This document shows, one piece after another, positions 7,881 to 16,906 of a stretch of DNA of 64,000 nt. The notes beneath the pieces were generated by a model, which saw nothing but the letters and a program-made list of their open reading frames with translations, was not told the DNA's origin and did no database searches. Both the position numbers and the translations under genes were made by a program. Each line of letters opens with the position of its first letter. Within the stretch, counting starts at the first letter, position 1. The DNA is from CAZGAQ01 sp964523405 (GTDB taxonomy: Bacteria > Planctomycetota > Phycisphaerae > UBA1845 > Fen-1342): assembly GCA_964523405.1 (NCBI GenBank), contig CAZGAQ010000004.1, positions 124,001 through 188,000 of the forward strand. Reading direction: 5' to 3'.

Positions 7881-10247
7881 ATGAGCAAGGCGACCCAGAG
7901 GCGCGCGATGGGCTGGGGGCTCGTCGTGGTGTCGGCGGCGTTGTGCTTCGCCGGACCGCTGACGCAGCCGGCCGGCGCGCAGTGCGCGTGGCAGGCGGGG
8001 CAGAGCTATCCGGGGATAGAGGGGCGCGTGTACGCCACGGCAGTGTGGGATCCGGACGGCGCAGGGTCGCAGCCGGAGATGCTGGTTGTCGGTGGCGATT
8101 TCAGTGTCGTAGGGAATGTTGTGGCACGCAACATCGTGACGTGGAACGGGAGCTGTTGGCAGCCGCTGGGAGGGGGAACGAATGCCATTGTGTTTGCCCT
8201 GACCGTCTACAATGGCGAGTTAATTGCGGCGGGCGCCTTCTGGGAGGCCGGCGGCGGATCGTGCAGCAAAGTCGCCCGCTGGAACGGAAGCACCTGGCAG
8301 CCGCTGGGCGCGGGGACCGACGGCATGGTGTACGCCCTGACGGTCTACAACGGTGAGCTGATCGCGGGTGGCGCTTTCATCTACGCCGGCGGCGTGAGGT
8401 GCGACCGCATCGCCCGCTGGAACGGAAATACGTGGCAGCCGCTGGGCGGGGGGACGATCGGAGCTGTGAACGCGCTGGCCGTGTACAACGGTAAGCTGTT
8501 TGCGGGAGGCGAGATTACTACGGCTGGCGGCGTGACGTGCAACCGCATTGCGCGCTGGGACGGAAGTACGTGGCAGCCGCTGGGCGTGGGGACAGACGGA
8601 TATGTGAATGCGCTGGCCGTGTACGACGGCAAACTGATTGTGGGAGGCGCGTTCACTACGGCCGGCGGCACGTCGCGCGGCCGCATCGCCGGCTGGGACG
8701 GCGCGAGCTGGTTGTCGTTGGGATCCGGGATGGACAGCACGGTGACTGCTCTGGGCGTCCTCGGTTCGGACCTGATTGCCGGCGGGTGGTTTGCGACGGC
8801 CGGTGGGGCAACGTGCAGCCGTATTGCGCGCTGGAATGGCAGCTCCTGGCAGCCGCTGGGCGCGGGATTCGCCGGCACCAACAGCCGCGTGAATACACTA
8901 ACGACATTCAACGGCGAGTTGGTGGCGGGCGGGACGTTCACGAGCGCGAATTCCACGGTCCTCAACAACATTGCCGTTTGGGAAGGCGACGCCTGGCAAT
9001 CGCCGTGTGGGGGCTCGGGCAATTGGTTGACGGGCGCGAGACGCGTGACGACGTACAACGGCGACCTGGTCGCAGCGGTATCTTTCGTTGGCGACGCTGA
9101 CGAGACCAGCACCGTGGCCCGCTGGAACGGCAGCGCCTGGGAACCGCTGGGAGCGGCGATGAACGGTTCCGTTGGTGCGCTGACGGTCTACAACGGCGCG
9201 CTTGTTGCGGCGCGTTCCTTTCGCGTCGATGGCGGGCTTGGCGGCAGTGTGGTCCGCTGGAGCGGAAGCGACTGGGAACCGCTGGGAACCGGGATGGACA
9301 GTTACGTCGATGTGCTGACGGTCTACAACGGCGACCTGATCGCGGGGGGATGGTTCGAAACGGCCGGCGGAGTGCCGTGTCACAACATCGCGCGCTGGGA
9401 TGGCAGCGCCTGGCACCCGTTGGGAACAGGGGTTGACAGCGTCGATGCGCTGACAGTCTACAACAACGAGTTGATCGTGGGGGGGCCGCAATACGCTGGT
9501 AGCGTGATCTGCAACGGCGTCGCGCGTTGGAACGGCAGTTGGTCGAACCTGGGCAGCGGGACGTGGCAGCTCGGGGATGGGCGTCCGCCGTGCTGGTGCG
9601 GCAGTCCGACGTGCGACTGCGACCCGGGGCCGTCGGAGCCGGGCTGGGTGCAGGCATTGAGCGTCAGCAATGGTGAGCTGATCGTGGCAGGCCGATTCAC
9701 GAGCGCCGGCGGCGTGACCTGTACCAACGTGGCCCGTTGGGACGGCAGCGCCTGGCATGCGCTCGGCACGGGATTGGGAGACTACGGGCGAAACGTCATG
9801 GCGCTGACAACCTACAACGGCGAGTTGATCGCGGCGGGCGCCTTCATAGGTGGCATTGCGCGCTGGGATGGTGCCGCCTGGCAATCTCTGGGAACGGGAT
9901 TGGGCGATTCTACGGTGTGGGTGGAATCGTTGACGGTCCACGGCAACGAGCTGGTCGCGGCCGGCAAGTTCTCGAGGGCGGGTGAGCAGGTCTCGCGCCA
10001 CGTGGCGCGGTGGAGCTGTCCGCCGCCGCCATGTCCGGGTGACGGGAACTGCGATGGCGCGATCAATTGGCGCGATATTGACTTCCTGGTTGCGGCGCAG
10101 AACGACAACGTGTCGGCGTGGACGGCGCTGTTCTCCGGGGGCAATCCTGCGTGTTCGTTCCTGGACCTCGATACGAACGCCGACGGGCACGTGAATTGGC
10201 GGGACATTGACCCGTTCATTGCACTCATGAACACCACGTGCGGCTGA
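7881..10247 (+). CDS. Secreted WNG-repeat beta-propeller with C-terminal dockerin-like domain (copy B)
   Basis: The protein has 788 residues and is the paralogue of the gene at 4620. The ATG at 7881 follows a GAGGGAG ribosome-binding site. The signal peptide ends at about PAGAQCAW. About 14 propeller repeats follow (ALTVYNGELIAGG, then ARWNGSTWQPLGAG). The Cys-rich GACC module found in copy A is absent, so the last propeller blade runs straight into the dockerin-like pair (GDGNCDGAINWRDIDFLV and LDTNADGHVNWRDIDPFI). The signal peptide, several blades and the dockerin are nearly the same in both copies; the middle blades differ, as expected for paralogues that have diverged except where sequence was recently copied. 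Probably exported and attached to a cell-surface structure; the ligand is unknown. Confidence 0.88.
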   Translation: MSKATQRRAMGWGLVVVSAALCFAGPLTQPAGAQCAWQAGQSYPGIEGRVYATAVWDPDGAGSQPEMLVVGGDFSVVGNVVARNIVTWNGSCWQPLGGGTNAIVFALTVYNGELIAAGAFWEAGGGSCSKVARWNGSTWQPLGAGTDGMVYALTVYNGELIAGGAFIYAGGVRCDRIARWNGNTWQPLGGGTIGAVNALAVYNGKLFAGGEITTAGGVTCNRIARWDGSTWQPLGVGTDGYVNALAVYDGKLIVGGAFTTAGGTSRGRIAGWDGASWLSLGSGMDSTVTALGVLGSDLIAGGWFATAGGATCSRIARWNGSSWQPLGAGFAGTNSRVNTLTTFNGELVAGGTFTSANSTVLNNIAVWEGDAWQSPCGGSGNWLTGARRVTTYNGDLVAAVSFVGDADETSTVARWNGSAWEPLGAAMNGSVGALTVYNGALVAARSFRVDGGLGGSVVRWSGSDWEPLGTGMDSYVDVLTVYNGDLIAGGWFETAGGVPCHNIARWDGSAWHPLGTGVDSVDALTVYNNELIVGGPQYAGSVICNGVARWNGSWSNLGSGTWQLGDGRPPCWCGSPTCDCDPGPSEPGWVQALSVSNGELIVAGRFTSAGGVTCTNVARWDGSAWHALGTGLGDYGRNVMALTTYNGELIAAGAFIGGIARWDGAAWQSLGTGLGDSTVWVESLTVHGNELVAAGKFSRAGEQVSRHVARWSCPPPPCPGDGNCDGAINWRDIDFLVAAQNDNVSAWTALFSGGNPACSFLDLDTNADGHVNWRDIDPFIALMNTTCG

Positions 10248-10555
10248 GAGTCGGCCGGATTCCACCAGACTGTTGAGCAGTGTCGCGGGCCTGAGATCGG
10301 GCTGGGCCCGGTCCTGCGCACCTTGGGTGCGCAGGCCAAGCCGGCCGCTCAGGCGCGGCGCGTGGGGGAATGCGGTAAGATGCGCGGGTTCCGGCGCTCG
10401 GAACAGGCGCGAGCGGCCGGGTTGGTGAGGCGGCACATGAGCATTCCCTATTCGGCCGGTGAGGCGTTGACGGTACAGGAGATTCGCGAGCTCGACGTGC
10501 TGGCGATCGAGCACGTGGGGATTCCCGGGCTGGTGCTCATGGAGAACGCGGGGCG
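10170..10555. repeat. Identical 386-bp direct repeat, copy 2
   Basis: Partner of 7047-7432. In this copy the repeat continues into the intact nnrE, so this unit still adjoins the original downstream sequence. The first mismatch on the right is at 10556. Confidence 0.95.
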
Positions 10556-11180
10556 CGGGGCGGCCGAGTTCATCTATGGCACGCTCGTGAACCCGGCGGC
10601 GAGTCGCGTGGTGATCTTGTGCGGGGCGGGGAACAACGGCGGGGACGGGTTTGTGATTGCGCGGCACTTGCGGAATGCGGGGGTGGGGGCGACGCTGGGC
10701 GAGCGGGGCGGCGCGGCGGTCGACGTGGTTCTCACGGGGCCACCGGACAAGTCGCAGGGGGACGCGGGGACAAATCTGCGGATTCTGCAGAACTTGGGCT
10801 GTGAGCTGGTGCGCGCGGACGAGACGGACGGGCTGGTGTGCGCGCGGACGCTGATCGCGCGGGCGGACGTGATTGTGGATGCGCTCCTGGGGACGGGGTC
10901 GACGGGGGTGCCGCGGGGCGTCATGGCGACGCTGATCGAGCTGGCGAACACGGCCCCGGGCGCACGGCGAATCGCGATCGACATCCCCTCGGGCCTCGAC
11001 GCCGATCGCGGCGTAGTGAACGAGCCGTGCTTCCGCGCGGCCGCCACAGTGACGATGGTGGCGGCCAAGGTCGGATTTGACACGCCGGCGGCGCGCGGGG
11101 TGGCAGGGCGGGTGGTGGTGGTGGACATTGGGGCGCCGCGGGAGTTGATTCCGGGGCGACAGCGGGTGGGTGACACCTAG
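10437..11180 (+). CDS. nnrE: NAD(P)H-hydrate epimerase (YjeF N-terminal domain)
   Basis: The protein has 247 residues, close to the usual length of a stand-alone epimerase. It repairs damaged NAD(P)H by interconverting the R and S forms of the hydrated cofactor, so that the dehydratase NnrD can act. Family hallmarks are visible: LMENAGRGAAEF near residue 35, the glycine-rich loop GAGNNGGDGFVIARHL, VDALLGTGSTGVPRG, and AIDIPSGLDADRG with the catalytic-region Asp. The NnrD kinase-like domain is not fused to it. The start at MSIPYS was chosen because conserved family sequence begins soon after. The upstream 270 bases are duplicated at 7165-7436. Confidence 0.9.
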   Translation: MSIPYSAGEALTVQEIRELDVLAIEHVGIPGLVLMENAGRGAAEFIYGTLVNPAASRVVILCGAGNNGGDGFVIARHLRNAGVGATLGERGGAAVDVVLTGPPDKSQGDAGTNLRILQNLGCELVRADETDGLVCARTLIARADVIVDALLGTGSTGVPRGVMATLIELANTAPGARRIAIDIPSGLDADRGVVNEPCFRAAATVTMVAAKVGFDTPAARGVAGRVVVVDIGAPRELIPGRQRVGDT

Positions 11181-11261
11181 GAACCCGGGGTGGTCGCCCG
11201 ATGCCCGAAGCGCGCGACTCCAGGTACCCACACCGGGCGCAAATCTTCAGCCCGAACGGGG

Positions 11262-11289
11262 TTGACAGTTAGGGGTTTGTTTGTATGAT
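11262..11289 (+). promoter_or_regulatory. Near-consensus sigma-70 promoter of recA
   Basis: A perfect TTGACA at 11262-11267 and TATGAT at 11284-11289 are separated by 16 bases. The start codon of recA is at 11364, leaving a leader of about 70 bases. The leader contains a GC-rich hairpin (GCGGCC at 11329-11334 pairing with GGCCGC at 11338-11343). No LexA box of the proteobacterial (CTG-N10-CAG) or Gram-positive (GAAC-N4-GTTC) type is seen around it. Confidence 0.75.
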
Positions 11290-11363
11290 CACGTTTGAGC
11301 ATGGGGGCGGATCGGAGACCCGCAGCGAGCGGCCGCAGGCCGCGGTTACAGCGAGGGCGTGAC

Positions 11364-12557
<1,194 letters not shown>

Positions 12558-12869
12558 ACCGGTAATCTCTGGTCCGGGTTCGGCGTGGACGCGTAACCGT
12601 AGCGGCGGGTCCGGCCTTGGGGCGGCGAGCCGTGGCTCGGAAACCGCGTCCGCGGCTGCACTTGGGATGTTTGGCCGTGTGGCGGGAGCAGACGGCGGCG
12701 CGGGCGGTGGCGGTGAGACGGACATATCGGGTACAACACCGCTTCCGCGGCGGTCCGTTTCTGATGCCGCGCGCGGGATTGGTCGAAGACAGCAATACGA
12801 GTCTGCAGGATGACGGGAGTACGGGCGTATTCCCCCTGCGCACTGCTGATATGGAAGTCTCGGCCCGCT
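12558..12869. other. Intergenic region between recA and the HtrA gene
   Basis: About 310 bases without a supported gene. Short open frames on either strand have the Arg/Gly/Ala-rich composition of GC-rich shadow frames. A short self-complementary segment (GAGC, then CGTG, then GCTC) occurs near 12627 but lacks a T run, so it is not called a terminator. No clear promoter for the protease gene was found. Confidence 0.5.
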
Positions 12870-14300
12870 ATGAGTCGTGTCGCCCCCACAGAATTTGCGC
12901 CCACCGCCGGGCAGGGCAAGTGGGCTTGGCGCTTGGCCGTTTGGGTCTTTGCCCTGGCGCTGCTGCTGGCTCCGCGCGGGGTGCGGGCGGGTGAGCCGCC
13001 CGCCGTCGCCGACTTGGCCGCGGTGCAAGCCGCGTTTCGGCAGGTGGTGGACCAGGTGACGCCAAGTGTGGTGGGGATTCGCGCACAGCGGCGGCACACC
13101 GCCCTGCTCGGGGGTGGCAAAGGGGACGAGGGCGGCGCGGAGCAGCGCGTCGTCATCAACGGCAGCGGCACGGTCATCGCCGCCAGCGGCTTGATCCTCA
13201 CGAACGAGCACGTCGTGCAGGCGGCGATCGACGTGCGTGTGTTGTTGCACGATGGTACGGATCTGCCCGCCACGATCGTGGGGGCGGACGCACGCAGCGA
13301 TCTCGCCGTGCTGCAGGTGCAACGCAGCGGACTGGCGCCGGTGGCGATGTGCAACTGGGCGAGCGTGGCCCGCGGACAATGGGCAATTGTGCTCGGCAAT
13401 CCGTTCGGCCTCGGCGCGGACGGGCAACTCAGCGTTGCGACTGGCGTGGTCTCGAACCTCGGCCGGCAGTTGCCCGGCTTGGGCGAAGTCGACGACCGCT
13501 TCTACAACGACATGATTCAGACGACGGCGCCCATCAGTCCCGGGCATTCGGGCGGACCGTTGTTCAACATTCGCGGCGAGTTGATCGGCGTGGTGACGGC
13601 CATGCACACGCGGGCGCCGGCGGATGACGGGATCGGCTTCGCAATCCCGCTGACGCCGGCCAAGCGGCGCGTCATCGAGCTCTTGAGTACGGGGCACCCA
13701 ATCGAGTACGGCTATCTCGGACTGACGGTGCGGCAGCCCGAGCCGGAAGAGCGCGCCTCGCTCGGCCTGCCCGCGGGGCAGGGGGCGATCGTGCAACTGA
13801 TCGAGGCCGGCGGGCCGGCCGCCAGCGCGGGCTTGTTGGTCGGAGATGTGATTCGCGAGTTTGAGCGACGCAGCGTGACCGGGCCGGCCCAGTTGGCGGA
13901 GCTGACGGGACAGTCGCCGATCGGTGCCGCCGTGCGCCTGGACGTGACGCGCAGCGGGCAGCCGCTGACCGTGACCGCCACCGTGCAACGACGTGACGTA
14001 AATCGCGTCGGCTGGATGCGCAACGGGGCCGTGCTGTGGCGCGGGCTGCGCATTGCGGACCTGACGGAGGACGCGCGGCGGGCGATGAACGTGCCGGCGG
14101 GCGCCCGCGGCGTGGTTGTCATCGAGGTGACCGCCGACAGTCCGGCGGAGCGCGCGGACGTGCAGGTCGGCAACGTGATTGAGCGAATCGCGGGCACGCC
14201 GGTGACGAGCCTGGCAGACTTCCTGCTGGTCTCGCGGCAGGCCATCGGTCCGGCCGAACTCACCCTGCGCGAGCGGGGGTCGCGCGTCATCGCACCGTGA
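12870..14300 (+). CDS. HtrA/DegP-like trypsin-type serine protease with two PDZ domains
   Basis: The protein has 476 residues. A signal sequence or membrane anchor covers residues 19-40 (WAWRLAVWVFALALLLAP, then VRAGEPP). The protease domain holds a complete triad: His114 in TNEHVVQ, Asp144 in ARSDLAVLQ, and Ser227 in SPGHSGGPL. The family usually has GNSGGP; the Asn-to-His change does not touch the nucleophile. Two PDZ domains follow, the first around YGYLGLTVRQPEPEERASLG, the second around VVVIEVTADSPAERADVQVG. HtrA proteins degrade or chaperone misfolded envelope proteins, and this one is probably periplasmic. The start at 12870 is chosen because the signal sequence follows; the ribosome-binding site (GGAAG) is somewhat distant. 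Confidence 0.9.
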   Translation: MSRVAPTEFAPTAGQGKWAWRLAVWVFALALLLAPRGVRAGEPPAVADLAAVQAAFRQVVDQVTPSVVGIRAQRRHTALLGGGKGDEGGAEQRVVINGSGTVIAASGLILTNEHVVQAAIDVRVLLHDGTDLPATIVGADARSDLAVLQVQRSGLAPVAMCNWASVARGQWAIVLGNPFGLGADGQLSVATGVVSNLGRQLPGLGEVDDRFYNDMIQTTAPISPGHSGGPLFNIRGELIGVVTAMHTRAPADDGIGFAIPLTPAKRRVIELLSTGHPIEYGYLGLTVRQPEPEERASLGLPAGQGAIVQLIEAGGPAASAGLLVGDVIREFERRSVTGPAQLAELTGQSPIGAAVRLDVTRSGQPLTVTATVQRRDVNRVGWMRNGAVLWRGLRIADLTEDARRAMNVPAGARGVVVIEVTADSPAERADVQVGNVIERIAGTPVTSLADFLLVSRQAIGPAELTLRERGSRVIAP

Positions 14301-14321
14301 CCGGCCGCTCGACCGCCCCGG

Positions 14322-15146
14322 TCACAGGAACCACTTCGCCGTAATCTGAATCGCCGCTTCCAGCGCCAGACTGTGCAGCACGATCAGGCCCAGCACGAGC
14401 AGGGCCGTCGCGGTGTACGCCCCTGCGCCGGACCAGGCGCGGCGGCGCAGCCGAACAAAGTAGCAGCAGCCGATGCCGCAGGACCACAGCGCGAGCTGAC
14501 TCCAACCGATCGCGGCGGAGAGCGAGGCCGTGTACATCTCCGCGTTGAGCGGAATGCGCTGGCGCTGACCAGTGACGAGCTGCCAGAGATCGCCGGCCGT
14601 CACCAGCGGCGAGCCGAACGCTTCGGTGACGACCACGGCAGAGGTGTAGCCGCCCACGATGAGCCAGAAGCGCAGGGCGGCGCGGAAGTGCCCCCAGTGG
14701 GCGACGTCGGCCAGGGCCAACAACAGGGTCTGCACCGGCAGGTACATCGCGGCGATGATCCACCAGCCGGCCAAGTCCAGCAGTTCCGGTTGCGGCTCGA
14801 ACACGAAGCTGATCGGCGTACAGGCGAAGCACACGGCCGCGAAGAGCAGGGCGGAGCGAACGCGCGCCTGCCGCACGACCTGGTGGGCGAAGATCCACGG
14901 GGTGAACAGGACCGAGGCCCACGTGACAAAGAAGGCGAGGACGCGATCCCATCCAGAAGCCTGCTCGAAGCGGATGGTGGGGCGTGGGGGCACGGCGCCG
15001 ACTTCGTGCCAGGCAAACTCGAAGCCGCATTCCGGGCACCGCGGCTGCGGCAGGCCGGTAAGGTTGTAGTCGCAGCGCGGGCACAGCGCGGGCGCGGCCC
15101 CGGGGAAGGAGGCGAACGCGTCGGCTGGGCTGCGAGACGGGTCCAT
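14322..15146 (-). CDS. Zinc-ribbon membrane protein of unknown function
   Basis: The protein has 274 residues, starting at MDPSRSPADA. The N-terminus carries a four-cysteine zinc ribbon, C22-x2-C25 and C37-x2-C40 (LCPRCDYNLTGLPQPRCPEC), a signature that recurs in planctomycete membrane proteins. Behind it are five or six hydrophobic helices, for example WDRVLAFFVTWASVLFTPW and SALLFAAVCFACTPISF. The membrane part loosely resembles Yip1-type proteins, but no function can be assigned. It is convergent with the HtrA gene (21 bases apart) and divergent from the small gene at 15306. Confidence 0.75.
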   Translation of the reverse strand: MDPSRSPADAFASFPGAAPALCPRCDYNLTGLPQPRCPECGFEFAWHEVGAVPPRPTIRFEQASGWDRVLAFFVTWASVLFTPWIFAHQVVRQARVRSALLFAAVCFACTPISFVFEPQPELLDLAGWWIIAAMYLPVQTLLLALADVAHWGHFRAALRFWLIVGGYTSAVVVTEAFGSPLVTAGDLWQLVTGQRQRIPLNAEMYTASLSAAIGWSQLALWSCGIGCCYFVRLRRRAWSGAGAYTATALLVLGLIVLHSLALEAAIQITAKWFL

Positions 15147-15305
15147 GGCTCGCCATCGTATCGGCAGAAACCGAAATGCGCGCCGCGGACACGGCACAGG
15201 TGCAGGCAGGGCCCAATTCGTGCCGATGAGGGACAAGCAGGGTGGTGTGCCGCCGGACGTGCGTGCGCGCCGCCGCCGTCGTAATGGGCTGCATACAATA
15301 CGGTT

Positions 15306-15536
15306 ATGTCGTTCGATACCTACGACAATCCCGGTCCGGAACTCTTCGGCCAGCAAACTCCGAACCCGAAGCGCCCGTACATTTCCGTTCTGTTTGAGTG
15401 CTGCCGTGTGTACGTCCGGCTCTACCGCAAGCCAGAGGACATGTTCTACGAGGGGCGTTGTCCTAAGTGCCTGAGAACACTGAGTGTACGAGTTGGACCG
15501 GAGGGGACCCCTGCTCGCATTTTCACCGCCGAATAG
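15306..15536 (+). CDS. Small cysteine-containing conserved protein, unknown function
   Basis: The protein has 76 residues with four cysteines, C32-C33 and C52-x2-C55 (RCPKC), which could hold a zinc ion. The composition is protein-like, with few of the Arg/Ala runs that mark shadow frames, and the N-terminus (MSFDTYDNPGPELFG) resembles small conserved planctomycete proteins, as far as can be recalled. No Shine-Dalgarno sequence precedes the ATG. A TACAAT box at 15294-15299 would place the transcript start at or next to the ATG, so the mRNA may be leaderless. Confidence 0.7.
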   Translation: MSFDTYDNPGPELFGQQTPNPKRPYISVLFECCRVYVRLYRKPEDMFYEGRCPKCLRTLSVRVGPEGTPARIFTAE

Positions 15537-15552
15537 GGATCGCCGAATCAGA

Positions 15553-16494
15553 CTATAGCCGCACGCGCAGAATCGGTTTGGCGACCAGTGCGGCAGTCAT
15601 CGATACCACGAAGAAGTACAGCACCCACCAGTTCGCCCCGTAGACACGGGAATCGACCCCGCCATATCCAATCTCGATCGCGCGGACGGGCCCGTCGGCA
15701 GGCAACGGCGTTTCGGCCGGGTGGAGAATCTGGCTCGTCCAGCGGCGCGGCGGGCGCTCGGCGCTCACGCGCGCGAGTCCGCTGCCGACAACGAGGTCCT
15801 TCTCCAGGACCTGCCCGGCAATCGTGAACCGCAGCGTGTGCCGTCCGGGGATACCGCCGCGCACGCGCCAGACGAGCTGGCCGCCGCCGGGTACGGGGCC
15901 GACGATGTCAGCCAGGCCTGGGCCGGCGTCGAGCCGCGCCATCGCGGCCCGGTCACCCGCCGTGGAGCGGAGCCGCAGGCGGATGAGCGTCTCTTCGCCG
16001 GGGTGCAGCGGGCGCCACTGGTAGCGCAGCCCCATCTGGCCGACGATGAGCAGCAACGGCAGAAGCAGGATCAGCACCGGCTTGAGCATGAGCACCTGCA
16101 GCCGCGCGAGGGCACGCAGCAGACGCCCCTGGGCCCGCAACGTGACGCCGAGATCATCCTTGAAGAGCTTCAGCGAGAGCAAGTGGGCGGTCAGCTCGTC
16201 GCGCGTCCGGCCGATCTTCACCTGGTTCGACGTGTAGCGAAACGCGACGAGCATGAGCACGCCAAGAAGGGCCGACAGCAGTGTGAGGCCGAGCCACGGC
16301 GGTAGCGGAGCGAGGATCGCGAAGACCGCATCCCCCGCGCACGTGCTCAGGCGATTGAGCACGAGCAAGACGGGCGCGAGAACCGGGTTCAGCACAACCT
16401 CGATGAGGGCCCACACCCAGGCAGCGCCCACGCACAGCGCATGCCAGAGCCATTGCACAGCGTCGCCGAGATGGAGGAGGAGGCTTGTTAGCAC
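15553..16494 (-). CDS. Multi-pass membrane protein, possibly of the Oxa1/DUF106 fold
   Basis: The protein has about 313 residues with no firm family assignment. It has an N-terminal pair of hydrophobic segments (WLWHALCVGAAWVWALIEVV; LVLNRLSTCAG), another helix near LTLLSALLGVLMLVAF, then a charged loop with RTRDELTAHLLSLKLFKDD. Next come a long hydrophobic helix (LKPVLILLLPLLLIVGQMGL), a C-terminal soluble beta-rich part and a last helix. A cytosolic coiled segment between helices with K/R-rich LKLFKDD recalls Oxa1/EMC3/DUF106 insertase-like proteins; this is inference only. The start is uncertain: a GTG at 16494 is used here, while a GTG at 16536 lies inside a palindromic repeat. Confidence 0.6.
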   Translation of the reverse strand: MLTSLLLHLGDAVQWLWHALCVGAAWVWALIEVVLNPVLAPVLLVLNRLSTCAGDAVFAILAPLPPWLGLTLLSALLGVLMLVAFRYTSNQVKIGRTRDELTAHLLSLKLFKDDLGVTLRAQGRLLRALARLQVLMLKPVLILLLPLLLIVGQMGLRYQWRPLHPGEETLIRLRLRSTAGDRAAMARLDAGPGLADIVGPVPGGGQLVWRVRGGIPGRHTLRFTIAGQVLEKDLVVGSGLARVSAERPPRRWTSQILHPAETPLPADGPVRAIEIGYGGVDSRVYGANWWVLYFFVVSMTAALVAKPILRVRL

Positions 16495-16523
16495 GGTCGT
16501 TCCGTAGGAACTTCCGGGGCAGA

Positions 16524-16544
16524 CCACTGCTGACACAGCAGTGG
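16524..16544. repeat. 21-bp perfect palindrome with 9-bp arms
   Basis: CCACTGCTG at 16524-16532 and CAGCAGTGG at 16536-16544 are separated by ACA. It lies directly upstream of, or overlaps, the start of the membrane-protein gene on the minus strand, and one candidate GTG start (16536) falls inside it. It has the look of an interspersed repeat rather than coding sequence. Confidence 0.6.
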
Positions 16545-16591
16545 CACACTGAACCTCTTCTGGGGTCAGCGTAGTCGCACGTCGGCGGATT

Positions 16592-16777
16592 CTACTCCAG
16601 GTAGCCGAGTCCTTTGAGGCGCTCGATGACCTGCTGCTCGTCCGCTGCGGCCTCGAGGTGGCTGAGCTCTTTTTCGATCATGTGTTCGACGAATTCCTCG
16701 ACCGTCGCGTAGCCGGCAACCTGGGCGACCTTTTTGAGGCGTTCCAGCAGGGCATCATCGATGCGAATCTTGGCCAT
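16592..16777 (-). CDS. Small ribbon-helix-helix-like protein
   Basis: The protein has 61 residues. The start MAKIRIDD at 16777 follows a GAGGA ribosome-binding site; the longer frame lacks one. The first 40 residues (KIRIDDALLERLKKVAQV, then VEEFVEHMIEKEL) match the beta-strand plus two helices of a ribbon-helix-helix (CopG/ParD-type) fold, which usually binds DNA as a dimer. The end, VIERLKGLGYLE, resembles the short LGY-type tail found at the C-termini of many sulfatases and alkaline-phosphatase-superfamily proteins. It lies about 130 bases downstream of such an enzyme and could share its transcript. A two-hairpin repeat lies between them. Confidence 0.75.
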   Translation of the reverse strand: MAKIRIDDALLERLKKVAQVAGYATVEEFVEHMIEKELSHLEAAADEQQVIERLKGLGYLE

Positions 16778-16856
16778 GGGGTCCTCTTCCATGGGGCGGC
16801 GTTGCCGATGTTCAACGTCGGCCACCCCTCATAAGTTCGGGGCCAACGCTACCACT

Positions 16857-16900
16857 GCAAGGCAGAGCCTTGCAGTACGTCCGGCACGGAGGCCGGACGC
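16857..16900. repeat. Two-hairpin intergenic element, copy 1
   Basis: The first hairpin is GCAAGGC at 16857-16863 pairing with GCCTTGC at 16867-16873. After AGTAC comes the second hairpin, GTCCGGC at 16879-16885 pairing with GCCGGAC at 16892-16898. A second full copy is at 52619-52662, and its second stem carries paired changes. It lies between the phosphodiesterase gene and the small ribbon-helix-helix gene. Confidence 0.8.
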
Positions 16901-16906
16901 CACGGA

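Noticed and set aside
4620..10247. Regular repeats of about 140 bases that could suggest a repeat array or CRISPR
   Set aside because: They are coding repeats of propeller blades with varied codons and no spacer structure.
8898..11231. A 777-residue frame opposite copy B and nnrE
   Set aside because: Arg/Pro/Ala-rich shadow; the plus-strand genes carry clear domains.
12627..12640. Short hairpin after recA as a terminator
   Set aside because: The stem is four to six base pairs, the loop is very short, and no T run follows.
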